This document shows, piece by piece, positions 11,701 through 23,651 of a stretch of DNA of 64,000 nt; within the stretch, counting starts at the first letter, position 1, and the number at the start of each line of letters is the position of its first letter. Both the position numbers and the translations under genes were made by a program. A model generated the notes under the pieces. The model saw nothing but the letters and a program-made list of their open reading frames with translations. It did no database searches and was not told the DNA's origin. Source of the DNA: Anoplopoma fimbria (lineage: Eukaryota; Chordata; Actinopteri; Perciformes; Anoplopomatidae); contig NC_072450.1 in the NCBI RefSeq assembly GCF_027596085.1, forward strand, positions 8,070,903 to 8,134,902, read 5' to 3'.

Positions 11701-14523
11701 GTTGTTCAGAGTTTTGTTTAATGGACCTTTTGGACTCATTTGTGTGATTTTGGCATCATCGCCTCGTATGGAGGCAGGTTCCTATCTTCAGGTAGGGAAT
11801 GAGGTCATTCATTCCACCTGCAGTAAAGAGGACAACTGTGTAGGTCACTAGTTACTCCATATGTAATATACACGATGTATTACTATACAGGCAGGGAACA
11901 GTAAATAGAGATTTCACCATCAACTACTGACAGGTTGAGTGTTGCATGATTTATAACCTTTTAAAATACAACGCATAGCATTGTGGGATTGTTAATAGAT
12001 GGTAGTGTGCATGCCATGGACATTACATTGTGGGATTTTTTTTAAGGCACTGTATTAATTATCATGAGCATAAATATCACACTTGGAATTTGGCCACTCA
12101 AATAAAATAGCGGAGGGTAAATATGGTGCATTATATAAAGTGTGTACAGTGAATAAATGCTACAACTCCACCTGCGGCAGGCACGCTCAAAGTGGACTGA
12201 CCTTTTTAAAGTGGACCAGGTATTCTCAAACCACTCCTCTGAGGTCTGCTAGGCTATTTAAATTTAGTTTATAATGTTCCTTTCACTGTTTAGCTGATTA
12301 AACGGTTAATTATTAACGCCTACTGCAAAGACCTGTGCTCTGTTTGTATCAGGAAAACACAATGTTGAATGTTAACATGGCAGCAGCAGCAGCATCATCA
12401 TGTTGAGAAAGGGAGGAACATCTGATGAAAACAAAGGAACTGAAGTGATATTAGTGAGCACTCATATCGGTATTGGGTATCAGCAAGTACTCAAATGTCT
12501 GAATAAAAGGAGTATCGGTGCAGCTCTAGCTGATATCGATCAAACAGAAACATGCATACGGACAGCTTTATAAACTCTGAGGAAATGGGACTACGTATGC
12601 TTGTTTATGCCATTTTTGTTGAGTCTTAGATCTGGCCCCTCATCGTTTTTCCCTGTTTGGCTCACATCTTACAATTATTCACTCTTAACACCAAATTAAT
12701 ATTTCATGTGTATGCTTGCATTAAAGCTAACTGATCATGGTGTTAACATAGAGAGAGAGATGAAGAGAGACTTCTTCACTCCATTCTGAAATGCTTCCAG
12801 TGGACATTTGGACCATGTTAGAAGTGTTACAGCCAAGCCACATGGACGATCTGGGTTACAAACTGGGTAACAAGCTGATGGACTTGTGAACAGAGTCAAA
12901 GAATTGGCATGGCCTCTTTGTACAATCTGTAGAACTAGTTATTAGTTATCAGTAACCCTGCAGAATATAGCGAAGACGAGTTCAGCTATAAAGACAGATG
13001 TACTCTCCCATTGTCAGAAAATGTTTATCCTGGATTTCTGTTCAATTCTGCAGCTCGGTGCGCCTTTTACATCTTTAATCTCACAACAGACTCTTAAGGT
13101 CTCGACTTTTGCTTTCTCATATTGAATATGGAAGTCTGATATGATTCAACAAAACACTGGATTAAAGCTTCAAGGGCAACAACCTGTTTTGTTCTGTGGC
13201 AGAGGGAAGGTCGCACCGCATGAGGCACGTTATCGGGGAAAATCGAATCTCTGTGCGAAGTGTTTAATTTTTGCTCACCGCAACAGTGCCGCTATTAAAT
13301 CGACGTGTTTGTTTATGAGTCACACCAAGAAAAAACCCACCACGTCCTCATGTCTTTAAATCTTTCAGCGGGGGGGACGGACGTGCTGTTTGTGTAATTG
13401 TTCCTGCAAAGACCTGCTGGTGATCCAATCATTTCATTAGTAACCCGACCTCAAAAATTCTGCTAAAAACAATTGGTTGAAATGCTTGCTCTGCTTCATA
13501 AAACAATCCCTAAAACTATTTCTGCTCTGCTTCCTTCCACTGTCCCCCTTATTTATTTATTTATTTTTTTTTTTTATAAAAACTTCCATCTCCAAACCCT
13601 CATTACTGTTCCCCTTCACAGCAGAGGACGGACCGGAAACAGAAAGTGAATTATGAGTCATCCAGAAATTGTCTGTACATTTGGATCTCGTTATTTATAG
13701 ATGCTTCCTTTTTTGACACAGAGTGGAGCAGGGCGTTAGTGCACTGACATTATTACTTATTAATGCTGGGGTCTGCATTTGGACATTACTGGAAGTGAGA
13801 CAACCGCCTTACTTGAGTGTGCCTGTTATGATAAATGACCTGAAATATTATGGTGTCCCACTTTCCCCTCTTTTTCTTCTATTTCTGCCTCTCTTGTGCT
13901 ATCTGTCTCCCAGTCAGAAGTCTTGACATTTTAAGAGCAAGTCTCTCTGATTGAGGCATAATGATATATGCATATGCAGAATCCTGAGAGGAGAGGAGTA
14001 ACCTCTGCCGCCCTTTGTTCCCCCCCCGTCTTTTATTCCCTCGTTCCGTCATATCTGCAGGAGATTGAGCGATATATACCATCAAAGCTTTATTTGAAGC
14101 TTCCCACTCTCTTCCAAAATCCTTTTGATTTCCGACAGTGCGAGCTGCTTAATATTCCAAACTAGTCGGTGGCCTTTTCAGAGAACTAACAAGGTTCTGA
14201 AGATGCAAGTCTTGTCTTGGTGTGAAAGGCAGCCGGGGCACAGCCCTCTGCTTCTCTCAGAGCTCACACCGAGGTGTCTGTGCTACCAACAAGTTCAGAG
14301 CTGTTCCTCAGATGCACAGAGGTCGGCGTGACGTGTTCTCTTGTCAGTTGAATTTCTGTACTTGTTCTGCAAGAGCACCCATCCTCTATCCTTTCAGAAA
14401 CAAAATATCTTTTTGTGCACTCTGTTTTTCTTGTTTTATTTTTAGGGTTTTCTGGGTTGTGGGAGTCAGGAAATCATAGTTTGTGTTTTGTTAATTTTGG
14501 TTTGAACAGACCTACTTCATTTT
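8701..14523. other. Non-coding stretch with one SINE
   Basis: Apart from the SINE at 10492-10669 I see only unrelated short open frames, A/T runs and a short CAG/CAT run near 12380-12400. No exon with both a good acceptor and a recognisable protein was found. Confidence 0.55.
10492..10669 (+). mobile_element. tRNA-derived SINE, plus strand
   Basis: It starts AGGGCAGCGCAATAGCTCAG, then CGGTTAGCGCTGTTGCCTCA (tRNA-like A-box region). It continues through TGTGTGGAGGTAACGTGTTC, CTCCTCTGGGTGTTCCAGCT, TCCTCCCACAGTC and GGTGAACTGGAAGCACTAAA. This is the ordered signature of the widespread teleost SINE whose consensus reads GGTGGCTCAGTGGTTAGCG. The tRNA B-box region is deleted, so the copy is probably inactive. 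Confidence 0.85.
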
Positions 14524-14807
14524 AGAGCTTAAACATGTAGTCCGTCGATCGATTAGAGGATCAACAGTAAATTAACGGGCAGATATTTTGATATTCATCA
14601 ATCGTTTCACATATTTTTGAAGCAAAAGTGTCTCGAATACACTTGTCCCAGATTCCAGAATTTGAGGTTTTGCTGCTTTTTTTTTCTGTTTTATATTCCT
14701 GTAAACTAAAAAAAAAAAAAAACATTTCGTGGACTAAACAATGAATCGATTATGCAAGAAAATAAACAGCAGATTAATCTGTAATAAAAACTATTCGTCA
14801 GCAGTCC
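14524..14807 (+). repeat. Dispersed repeat family 1, near-complete copy
   Basis: It runs from a GTCGATCGATTAG head through AAGCAAAAGTGTC, TTTGAGGTTTTGCTGC and TTCCTGTAAACTAAA to AATGAATCGATTATGCAAG and AGCAGATTAATCTG. The ends carry the ATCGATTA/GATTAATC motifs that give this family its terminal palindromic look. Confidence 0.75.
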
Positions 14808-17800
14808 TTCTCTGTTTAACCGAACACACGGCAAACTCAACTCCAGGCTCGACGCAAAGCGAAATATCTGATTTAAACGAAGACTCGTGTGAACACTACG
14901 TTGGATGTCAGAAAATAAAGCATCTCTTTTCTGAGCTCTCCACATTTTTAGGGTGCGGCCGCAACGGTGTTTCTAGTTGAAAATCTCAACCAAAAAAAAG
15001 CAAAAGATGCTAGTCTATCATACCTCTTTTGTTAGTGGTGATATTTTGTCAAGATATTCATATTTTTTAAAGCCCTCAAAGTGCTTTTTCAACGACCCGC
15101 TGTGCTCCGCGTTCCCCAGCAGCCTGCAGGAGCACTTCTGCCAGAAAATGATGCTACGTGGACACAGGCTTTACGTTCATAATTTCAGCTTTTGCATACT
15201 TAATGAGATAAATAATCCCTGTGCCTTAACTAGTAAATTGTTGTTGCTAACGGTTGTTTTGCATGTGTTTTATTTATTTGCAACGTCTGCGACTTATTGC
15301 TGGAATCCGATGGTAAAGTCTTTCCATCGGCAGCGTTCGTCTACAAGCATGAAAGCAGAGTTCAGGGCGGAGAACACCACAGAGTGTTGACAGGCACCAA
15401 GGGTATTTACTCAGCCTCCAAAAACTTCCAAAACTTCTTATTTACTTTCATCTTGGCTTCCTCTTGCAAGCTTGCCTTTGCCGCCTCCCACTCCAAGTCT
15501 TATCCTTTCATCCTGTTTCTTCACTTTAGAGTTTGGAGTGCAAAAGCAGGAGTGGCTCTCGGAGATACTTCAGTTCTCAAGTTTCTTTCTTTTTTTTCTT
15601 TTTCCTGCTGCGTTTGCACATTGACTCCACCACCTCCCTCCACCAGAGCCTGCTTGTGCTTGTTGCCTCATCCTTTAACTGTGGCACTCCAATGCCGATG
15701 TTACCGTGATCTAATGACTGCAAGCAAAAAGTAGCTTAGGGTGTATGTTGACTAGGGTAGCTAACTTATGAGGCTACAGGTGAAGTGTGGACACTCGCTT
15801 TTTTAAGAAATGTACAAATGGAAACCAATCATGTGCATGGGAGAGAAGAGAGCAAACAGTGGGTTAACAGCTGCACCCTATCTGGGCACAAAAAGGGATG
15901 GACAGAGCCTCCAAATATATGCAAAGCACCACTAAATAACATCAGAATTTACTGTCTATATCCCTGAACACTTGTGACAACCACAACGCATCTCCCAGCA
16001 TGCGATACAGGCCCACTGAAACACTCATTGTTCGCTAAATCCAGTGTGAAATTTACCCTAATGTTTTGAGAGTTGGGAGAGGTTGGCAAGTGGCCAGGGC
16101 TTTTAGAGAATACGCCTAGCATTGGTGACTAGTTTTGCCCCCCCCCCAAGTTTGCGGGGTGATTAAAGACCTTTTATTTTTTGTTATATGCATATTTATT
16201 TGATTTATTTAGACCGATATAAATATAGAAGCATTGTATTATTTCACTGCAGAGCATAAAATGTACTCCAGATTGTCATTTTTTTTCTTCACTGCTTTTG
16301 ACACGTTATTATGAATACGTAATGAGCAAGAGTTTCATTTTCTGGAGCGTATGTTTAATTTAACCCTTGGTATAGAACTTGCATGATATAAAAGAGACAC
16401 GTTATCTTTTGTCATCAGCCAATGACAGATTGAAACTTTTATATTTAGCTTTTTGTGGGCTCCATCTCTTTTTAAACCCACATAGTTGACCACACACTGG
16501 AAAACAGCACTTAGGGAAAAAAGCAGGGTATTTATCCGGCAGCTACCTCGGCACTGAACTCCAAAACAACGGCAGAAATAAGTTGATAATTGAATTAAGA
16601 GAAAATAACTTGAGAAAGTTCATTATTTTCGTACTGATTTATCGTTTAGTAATGTTAAATGTATTTTAAAGACTAGACAATTCATTGGTTATAGAATAGA
16701 ATCTGCAGATTGATCGATAAAAGAAATCAGTTTCTGCTCAAATTGAAATGAAGTGGTATTAAATCTAAAAATGTTTGTATCACAAAGTCTCTGGTCTCAG
16801 GCAGAGTTGATGAAATGTGCGATAAGCAGTGAACACATTTAACCAGTTTGCTTCTGCTCCGTAAGCAGACAACTCAATTAACTAAGCGCTTCACTTTGCA
16901 GACTTGTAATTCTTGGACATTGCTTTCGGGCATCAGATGGTCAACGGTGGCTGGCACAACGGTGGCATCAGTGGTGCGATCGCTCAGTGTTTGGCCAGCC
17001 ATTGACTCCCCAGAGGAAATGGATATATTATGAGGGCCCAACAGATGGGTCTCCGTCTCTCTCTCTCTTTACCCCAACTACAAGTCCTGATAGATGGCTG
17101 CTTGTGTCAGGATGGCAGCAAATGAGGAGGCGACTAGAAGAATTAATGACCTAATATCACTTTCAGTCAAGCGGCCGTAAAAGACATATCCTCGGCCTAA
17201 TGTTCACAATGTATTCACAGGAGAGAGCCATAAAGTTGATGTTCGTGATTCATATGCGAGGTGTCAACCCGTTGCTTAAGAAAGGTCGATTGAATGGGAC
17301 AATATGTAAAGGCTATGAAAATGGTGTCGGCGCAGTGCTAAGCTTTGAGAGCCACGTATGAGCCACCTTGAGGAGGAGCTGGAGTGCTTCTCCGCTCTCA
17401 TTGCCCTTGATAACACAACTGTAAGAGGTTATTTCTATAACTCGTTCTGCTCTCTGGTTCAACTTCGATGTGAGAAACGAAATTGCAGAAAAGAAGATCT
17501 TCATATAAATACAGTTTATTTTATTATATAAGCGAATAGGCTTTGTTTCCTGCTGTCCATGCCTTTTAGGTTTTTATCTCTGTTGAGGAGTTTGTTTTCA
17601 GTTTGGTTTGTTTGTCTGTTTGTCAGAAGGAAAACGGAAAAAACATTGACCTGATTTTTTTATAAATCTTGGTGGTAAGGGGTAGTATGGGCCAAGGAAG
17701 AACCCATTATACATGCATTACTTTTTACCTTACGGAAACGGCCTTGGTGTGCCCTCCTAGTTTATTTCTAAGGGGATTTATTTTTTATTTTTTCGATAAG

Positions 17801-20544
17801 CACTTTTTGAAGATGAGGAATGTTTTGATTCAAACAAGACCAGACCAAAACGTCTTTTACGCATACTGCACAATCAAATTAAAACACAGTAAACTGACAA
17901 AAAACATTAACAAATTTTCAACTTATTAAAAAAAGTCATATAAACCTTATTTTGAAATGCATATATCTGTAGATATACAAGTTACACCAGGACATCGGTG
18001 AGCAGAATTGCAAGTGAACCACCTCTCCGGGCTAAATAAGTCAGATCCAGATTTATTGCATCTCATTATTAATGTAGTTACAAGACGTCTAAAACAGTCA
18101 CATTGCTCATTAAACACATGGCCTTTGCTGTGTGATGTAGCACTACTTAACATCACACTAGGACATTTTATCAGGTACACATAGCTAAAACTAATGACAG
18201 ATGTTAATTATATTAAGTCTATCCTCATTAATATAAATGGGATGGACGGAAATAATATAAACCCCTGTGAGTAATAAGCAAGTGGTTGATTAGGAGAATC
18301 TTGACGCTCTTAATATATAAGATTGTTAATCTTGACTCTATAAATGGATGCCTGTGCAGTGGCTCAACGTAGCTGCTTCTTTAAGCAACACTGTGGACAG
18401 ATGTTCGGAGGGAGGAGATATCTGGACTGAAATGTTGCCTAGAAAAATGCATAGATGGCGGGAGCGGTGCAGGATAGGCTCCAGGAATAATGAGCTGCTC
18501 TGGGCTGAGGTTTACTCTCATTTTCTACTTCTCACCATCTGCCTGCAGCACACCTGCCTCAAAAAAAAGAAAAAAGCATCAGTACGCCCATACAGTAGCC
18601 AGGGAATATTGATTAAGACTGCTGACATTTCTACTTCCTTTTCACTCTGTCTGGGTACAACATGTGCCATCTTTCAGATGAAGGAGGGTTACACAAACAC
18701 ACAAACATCCACCCGATGTTCCACCAGAGCATAATTATGTCAGAAACATTTAAATAATTTGGTTTCTCAGACCTTTTACAGTAAAGATCATATAAACATA
18801 TTGTAGCTTCAGGATTTTTTCTCATAAATTACATTAAATCATTTTCTTTTTTCTTTGCTAATTTAATAACAGACAAATGCTGGACAGCTGATTTCTCTGA
18901 AAATGATGTAGTTACTTATTTGTAGCAGGCAAATTCTTGTGTATTAATGGTGGATAGACAGAGTTTTAGTTCCACAAGGAACCTGCACTATTTAGGAATG
19001 CTTTTAACCTTTAATTGAGAAAAAAGAATAACAGCAGAAATTTGTATCAAAATCTATTTTTATACATTGAATTGGGATTAATAACAATGGCTACCAACTA
19101 AGGATGCTTTAAATCATTTAACTTGCTCTTAATTTGATTGCATTTGCATTATTTTGTTAGATGTTTTGTCCATTTCACCTTGACTTGTTCTTGGCCTTCT
19201 CTCCGCCTCTTTACTCTCCAAGCATTGCTGAACTGTAGATGCCATGCAACGACTGAAGCAGCCCAGCTGGTTGTGTTTATTTTTAATGTATTATACAATA
19301 TCTAATTTAAGTGCTTTGTCAATAAGCACATTTCATAAAAAGATCAATATTCTCTTCTGATGTGGCAATTTAGCACCTTCTTTGGTTTAACAGCCTGTTT
19401 CAACAGGGGCTAGAAATACATTGGTGAGATTAATTGCGGAGTAAAGTATCCATGTCACTCTGAGAGCATTTGCTCTGATAGATCGGTTGTACATTAATGA
19501 CCCTGCTGTCGAAAAAGCCTATAAATTCATCACGGCTCCAATTACAATTATTTATGCGTTTCCTGGTCTTAATTTATCGAGCATCAGCGTACGAGTCTAT
19601 GGAGCATTGATTTAAGGTTGTAATTAGCCACAGTGGGGAAAAAACAGTTGATCATTTTTTGTTTCCTTCAGAAAGGTGTGTTTTGGAAAGCTGCTTTGTG
19701 TTCAGGAGCAATTATTCATAATTTACCTCTGGAAACATTTAGCCTGTGAAAGGATTTCATGCAGAAAATGTGGAGACTGCTTGGATCAAGATGCTCAGAT
19801 TACTGACATTCTTCTGCATGATTATCACATTGTTTGTGTGAATATTTAACATGTGATGGACCAGCAACATGTCCACTGTTTCTAGCTTTATCCTAATGCA
19901 TGCTGGACCAATCCTGCTACTTTCCACTACGATGACTAGCGACTGTGAATAGCAATAAGCAGGTACTTCAGATTGATGCTGTTGAGTAACAAATGCTGTT
20001 TTGTCGGCAAAAACTTTGGTTGGGGTGGATGTTAGGAACAACACAGGCCTTTAAGTGGTCCCCAACCTGTGACTCAGGACCGACAGAAGGAGTCACAGGA
20101 TGAAACTAGGGGTCGTAAATTGGGATTAATAAAACACTGGTTATTTTACCTTGTTTTTCTTGTGACATAATATATATTCTGATATAGTTAAATGATTCAA
20201 ACAAAACAATCTGATAAAAGGAAATTACTTTTCTTTTCAACTGCTCCCAACTCATAGACATGTGACAAAGGGGGCACCAGTAGATACGGCTTTAAATTTA
20301 GGATCACAAGCAAAGAAGGGAAGCAATGTTCAAGGGGTTGTTATTTTTTGGGCTTTTTGGGACTTCTTTAATGGCAAATGGTAGGACTTGAGTAATCTCT
20401 TGAGTAATCATGTATAAAGCATACTTTACACATGATTACAAAGAGGAAAAGACACACAAAAAATGTAAATAGCATGAACAAAACCAGTGAACAACAACAT
20501 CTATAAATATGTTCATGTGTGTAGGTTCGTATTCAGACAAATAT
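14808..20544. other. Non-coding stretch, CNE-like patches, no gene
   Basis: The overlapping 137- and 145-residue open frames at 14977-15734 have no recognisable domains and composition like translated non-coding DNA. 16582-16745 holds a worn copy of repeat family 1. 19440-19640 is a non-repetitive patch rich in homeodomain-type TAAT/ATTA motifs. Confidence 0.5.
16582..16745 (+). repeat. Dispersed repeat family 1, worn copy
   Basis: It shows 'GATAATTGAATTAAGAGAAAA', TTTATCGTTTAGTAATG, and a tail of GAATCTGCAGATTGATCGAT, matching the ends of the family but missing most of the middle. Confidence 0.5.
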
Positions 20545-20902
20545 TACATTACATTACATTACAGTCATTTAGCAGACGCTTTTATCCAAAGCGACTTACA
20601 GGAAGTGTATTCAACATAGGTATTCAAGAGAACTACTAGTCACCAGAAGTCATAAGTGCATCTCCTTTCTTAAACAAGCATCTTAAAGCATAAACCAGAG
20701 CAAAAGTATAGTGCAGAGGCAAGTTACTACGAAAACAATAATTGCAACAGACTAATACGAATACAATAAGTGCTACAAACTACTACGAATAGGATAAGTG
20801 CAGTAAACGAATATGCAGTTTCTTCACATAAAGTACCTGACCAGTAGATCCACATCACTTGACCAGTAGATCCACGTAAAGTACCTGACCAGTTAAGCCA
20901 CG
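20545..20902 (-). repeat. Teleost retroelement tail with tandem units
   Basis: The + strand shows four ATTAC units, then CATTTAGCAGACGCTTTTAT and CCAAAGCGACTTACAGG. This is the reverse complement of the very common fish SINE/LINE 3' end, so the element points left. It is followed by three 28-bp units (20725-20808, e.g. AATACGAATACAATAAGTGC) and three 22-27-bp units containing TGACCAGTAGATCCAC or a variant (20829-20902). Confidence 0.75.
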
Positions 20903-21465
20903 TTAATGGAATTCCACTTTCTTCTCCGTCTTGTTTAGGTGCTGAGGGAACTACAAGCAGAAAAATCCCAGAAGAGCGAGCCTGTGGAAAGACTTGGTGG
21001 TGAATGTCGACAGGATGTCCAGCCAGTTGGCCGTTTCTTTGTGAATGGATTAGAGGTCAGTATCAATATCCTTTCAGGGCAAGACACAATGGCGATCAAA
21101 GTCATCAAATCTCAGCCTGTTTAAACAGAATATTTATTTGTATTGTTACTAAGATCCCATTCAGCGTAGATGCATTGCTAAACCTCTGATTACGACTTTG
21201 GATATTTTTGTTTTATGAAATAAATCTACTCACAGTATGTCAGTAGATTCTAATTCCTCTGTATGCCAATCCACTGAATGGCCCAGTCTTGCTTGCATGA
21301 TGAAATGATTAAGCATAGCTGTTACAATTCCCCCCCAAGCCCTGCATTCCTTCTCTTGTCACCACTGAATCATCTTTGAAAGCATAAGGAAGGCTCTGAG
21401 CTCTTTGAACTAACTCTGGGTTCATGAGCTTGTATAACACAGGTTAGTGTTTGTGTCTGCATGAA

Positions 21466-21466
<1 letters not shown>

Positions 21467-21534
<68 letters not shown>
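21467..21534. repeat. (CA)n microsatellite
   Basis: About 34 uninterrupted AC units. The Cys-Val open frames on the other strand are artefacts of it. Confidence 0.97.
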
Positions 21535-21541
<7 letters not shown>

Positions 21542-21941
21542 GCAGTTGTATAATCTCTGGATAATGGCAACACCACGTCATACAACAACTGATATTTGAG
21601 ACTGCCGTGTCATGTGGCCAGTGTGTTTTATATTCGTCATCAACAACCAGAACAAACATACTATTGAACTTGTTATTTTCTTTGTAACATATGCTGGTAC
21701 ATTTTGCACAACTTATTGTTCAATTTGTTTGACAATCAAGTTCAAACAAATGTAATATAAATGTGTTCTTGCCTCTAATTGGAAGACACTTGAGTCATTT
21801 TGTGTTGTTATTTAATAGTTCTCAAAGGGGTCTAGCTGCAGGCTTTATGTCTACCTCATTAACCGACAAAAACACAAGATGCAGCGTAATTAGAAACGAT
21901 TGATGTTGTGCCCAAGGATGAAAACAATAAATACACACACA

Positions 21942-21945
<4 letters not shown>

Positions 21946-21980
<35 letters not shown>
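21946..21980. repeat. (TA)n microsatellite
   Basis: About 17 uninterrupted TA units, preceded by a short CA run. Confidence 0.95.
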
Positions 21981-21984
<4 letters not shown>

Positions 21985-22664
21985 GTCACATATTTTACTA
22001 ACATTCCCCTAAAAATGTAGTAATTCAGTCATTTGCTCAGCTCTGCTAGTTCAGTGTACACTACCGTCTCCTTCCTGTTTGCTCGAGTTCACACAGTCAT
22101 AATTTAAAGCGCTTATATTCCATGTGCACTAAATGAAACCATAGCATGATTTGTGTCTTATCTTTTAGCATCCTTTTCCACCCCCTGTTTAAAGATCCAT
22201 ATTTGTTTCTGTGATGTTGTAGGACAAGCAGACAGCATGACCTGCCTCTAAAACGACGCAGACGGTCTTGTTCACATATTTATTTTTTCTCTTGTCTCCT
22301 CTCCATTTGATTAGGAGTTTGCTTAATCCCTCAGTAGGCCTCAGTTATAAGCTTTTTGGTAATGACCTGCTTAATCCTCCTACTAGAGATAAAACGCAGA
22401 GGCGCATTAACTTCAAAGCGGTTTACTCACTTCTGGGCTGCCTCTAAACAAAGCATTATTGAGCAGTAATGCAAGTTTAGCTGTTGGTCTGTTGTGTTGG
22501 TGAAGGTTTGTTAGCCGAGTATCTTTTACTCTTCTATGAAAGGTGGACATACTTGATTTGCACCAAGGTTTTGGTCTTTAGTGCATGTTTTACAGATTCA
22601 TGGGGACTGGGTGGATCACATTTGAAACCACCTCTGTAACTGATTTGTCATTCAGATTTTGTTT

Positions 22665-22920
22665 TTGTTTAATGATTTTCAGTCATTTTTGAGCAAACAT
22701 TCTCTGGCTCCACTATCAATTCGCCGGTTATCTTTATTTTATGTTGTAGAAAACTGAATAATTTGGGGTTGAAGGCTGTTAAGCAACAAAACAATGCTAC
22801 ATTGATCTTTAGGAAATTGTGATTTTTCTGTATTCCTTTCATTTTATAATGAATGATTAATTGACTTATTGAAAATATATTCTGAAAATATGTTTATTGT
22901 GAAACTAACTGTCAGTTGCA
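22665..22920 (+). repeat. Dispersed repeat family 1, copy
   Basis: It shows AGTCATTTTTGAGCAAACAT, TCTCTGGCTCCA, TTATGTTGTAGAAAACTGAA and a tail AATGATTAATTGACTTATTG. The order is the same as in the copies at 14524 and 48625, with strong divergence. Confidence 0.65.
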
Positions 22921-23095
22921 TTCTTGGTGTCACTAGATTTGGTAACTTTTAAGACCGTTTCAGCAACTTTATTTTGAAAATGATGCTGTTGCGTAGATTA
23001 GTATTAGTAGTCCGACCGTCAGTTTTCCTTAAAGTGAGTTCCAGTGCTGCTCCATGAATATGCAGGCATCCCGACTTGCTGCTCTGTAATTTGAG

Positions 23096-23122
23096 AGAGA
23101 GAGAGAGAGAGAGACAGAGAGA
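23096..23122. repeat. (GA)n short repeat
   Basis: GAGA run with one GACAGA interruption. Confidence 0.9.
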
Positions 23123-23366
23123 GTCATAACTTCAGATCGTGACTTATTTCCATATTAAACAATCACAAGTGACTTTCGGTTGCACCTCTCTAAAGGTTCG
23201 GCTGCATCTTGAGTGTTAAAGACCTTGATAACTGACCTCAGATAAGTGCTGCCTTTCATAACTATGACTCAACCTTGTAGCTTAGCAACCTTTATGCAAC
23301 AACAAGTTTTAATGAATTTTTTATTCCTGTGACCCGTCTGTTGTACAAATTTAGTAAACCATGCCT

Positions 23367-23398
23367 GGGGGTGGGTGGGTGGGTGGGTGGGGGGGGGA
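23367..23398 (+). repeat. GGGT tandem tract, G-quadruplex motif
   Basis: Four GGGT units flanked by longer G-runs give six or more G3 tracts with single-T loops on the + strand, the most favourable class of quadruplex-forming sequence. Confidence 0.9.
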
Positions 23399-23575
23399 GT
23401 GTAAATATATTTTGGTGACAGACAGATCTGTTTATGTACCAGTACTTCTTTATAAAAATGTGAGCGTCAAAATACAGCTGTACCAGCCGTGGGGTAAAGA
23501 TGCAAGTTTTTCCCCCTGTCATCAGTTGTTGCCTTGAATTCACTCTGATGCACAGTATCATCATCAGACTCACAA

Positions 23576-23576
<1 letters not shown>

Positions 23577-23650
<74 letters not shown>
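23577..23650. repeat. (CA)n microsatellite
   Basis: About 37 uninterrupted CA units, 180 bp from the GGGT tract. Confidence 0.97.

Positions 23651-23651
<1 letters not shown>

Noticed and set aside
14977..15734. Two overlapping frames of 137 and 145 codons
   Set aside because: Low-complexity hydrophobic and Pro/Ser content, no family match, no conserved start context.
20725..20902. Regularly spaced repeats that might suggest a CRISPR array
   Set aside because: Units are contiguous without spacers, in a vertebrate genome, and follow a retroelement tail.
21370..21659. Cys-Val rich open frames (also at 23292, 42349, 44796, 54008, 56104, 59983)
   Set aside because: They are translations of CA/GT microsatellites.
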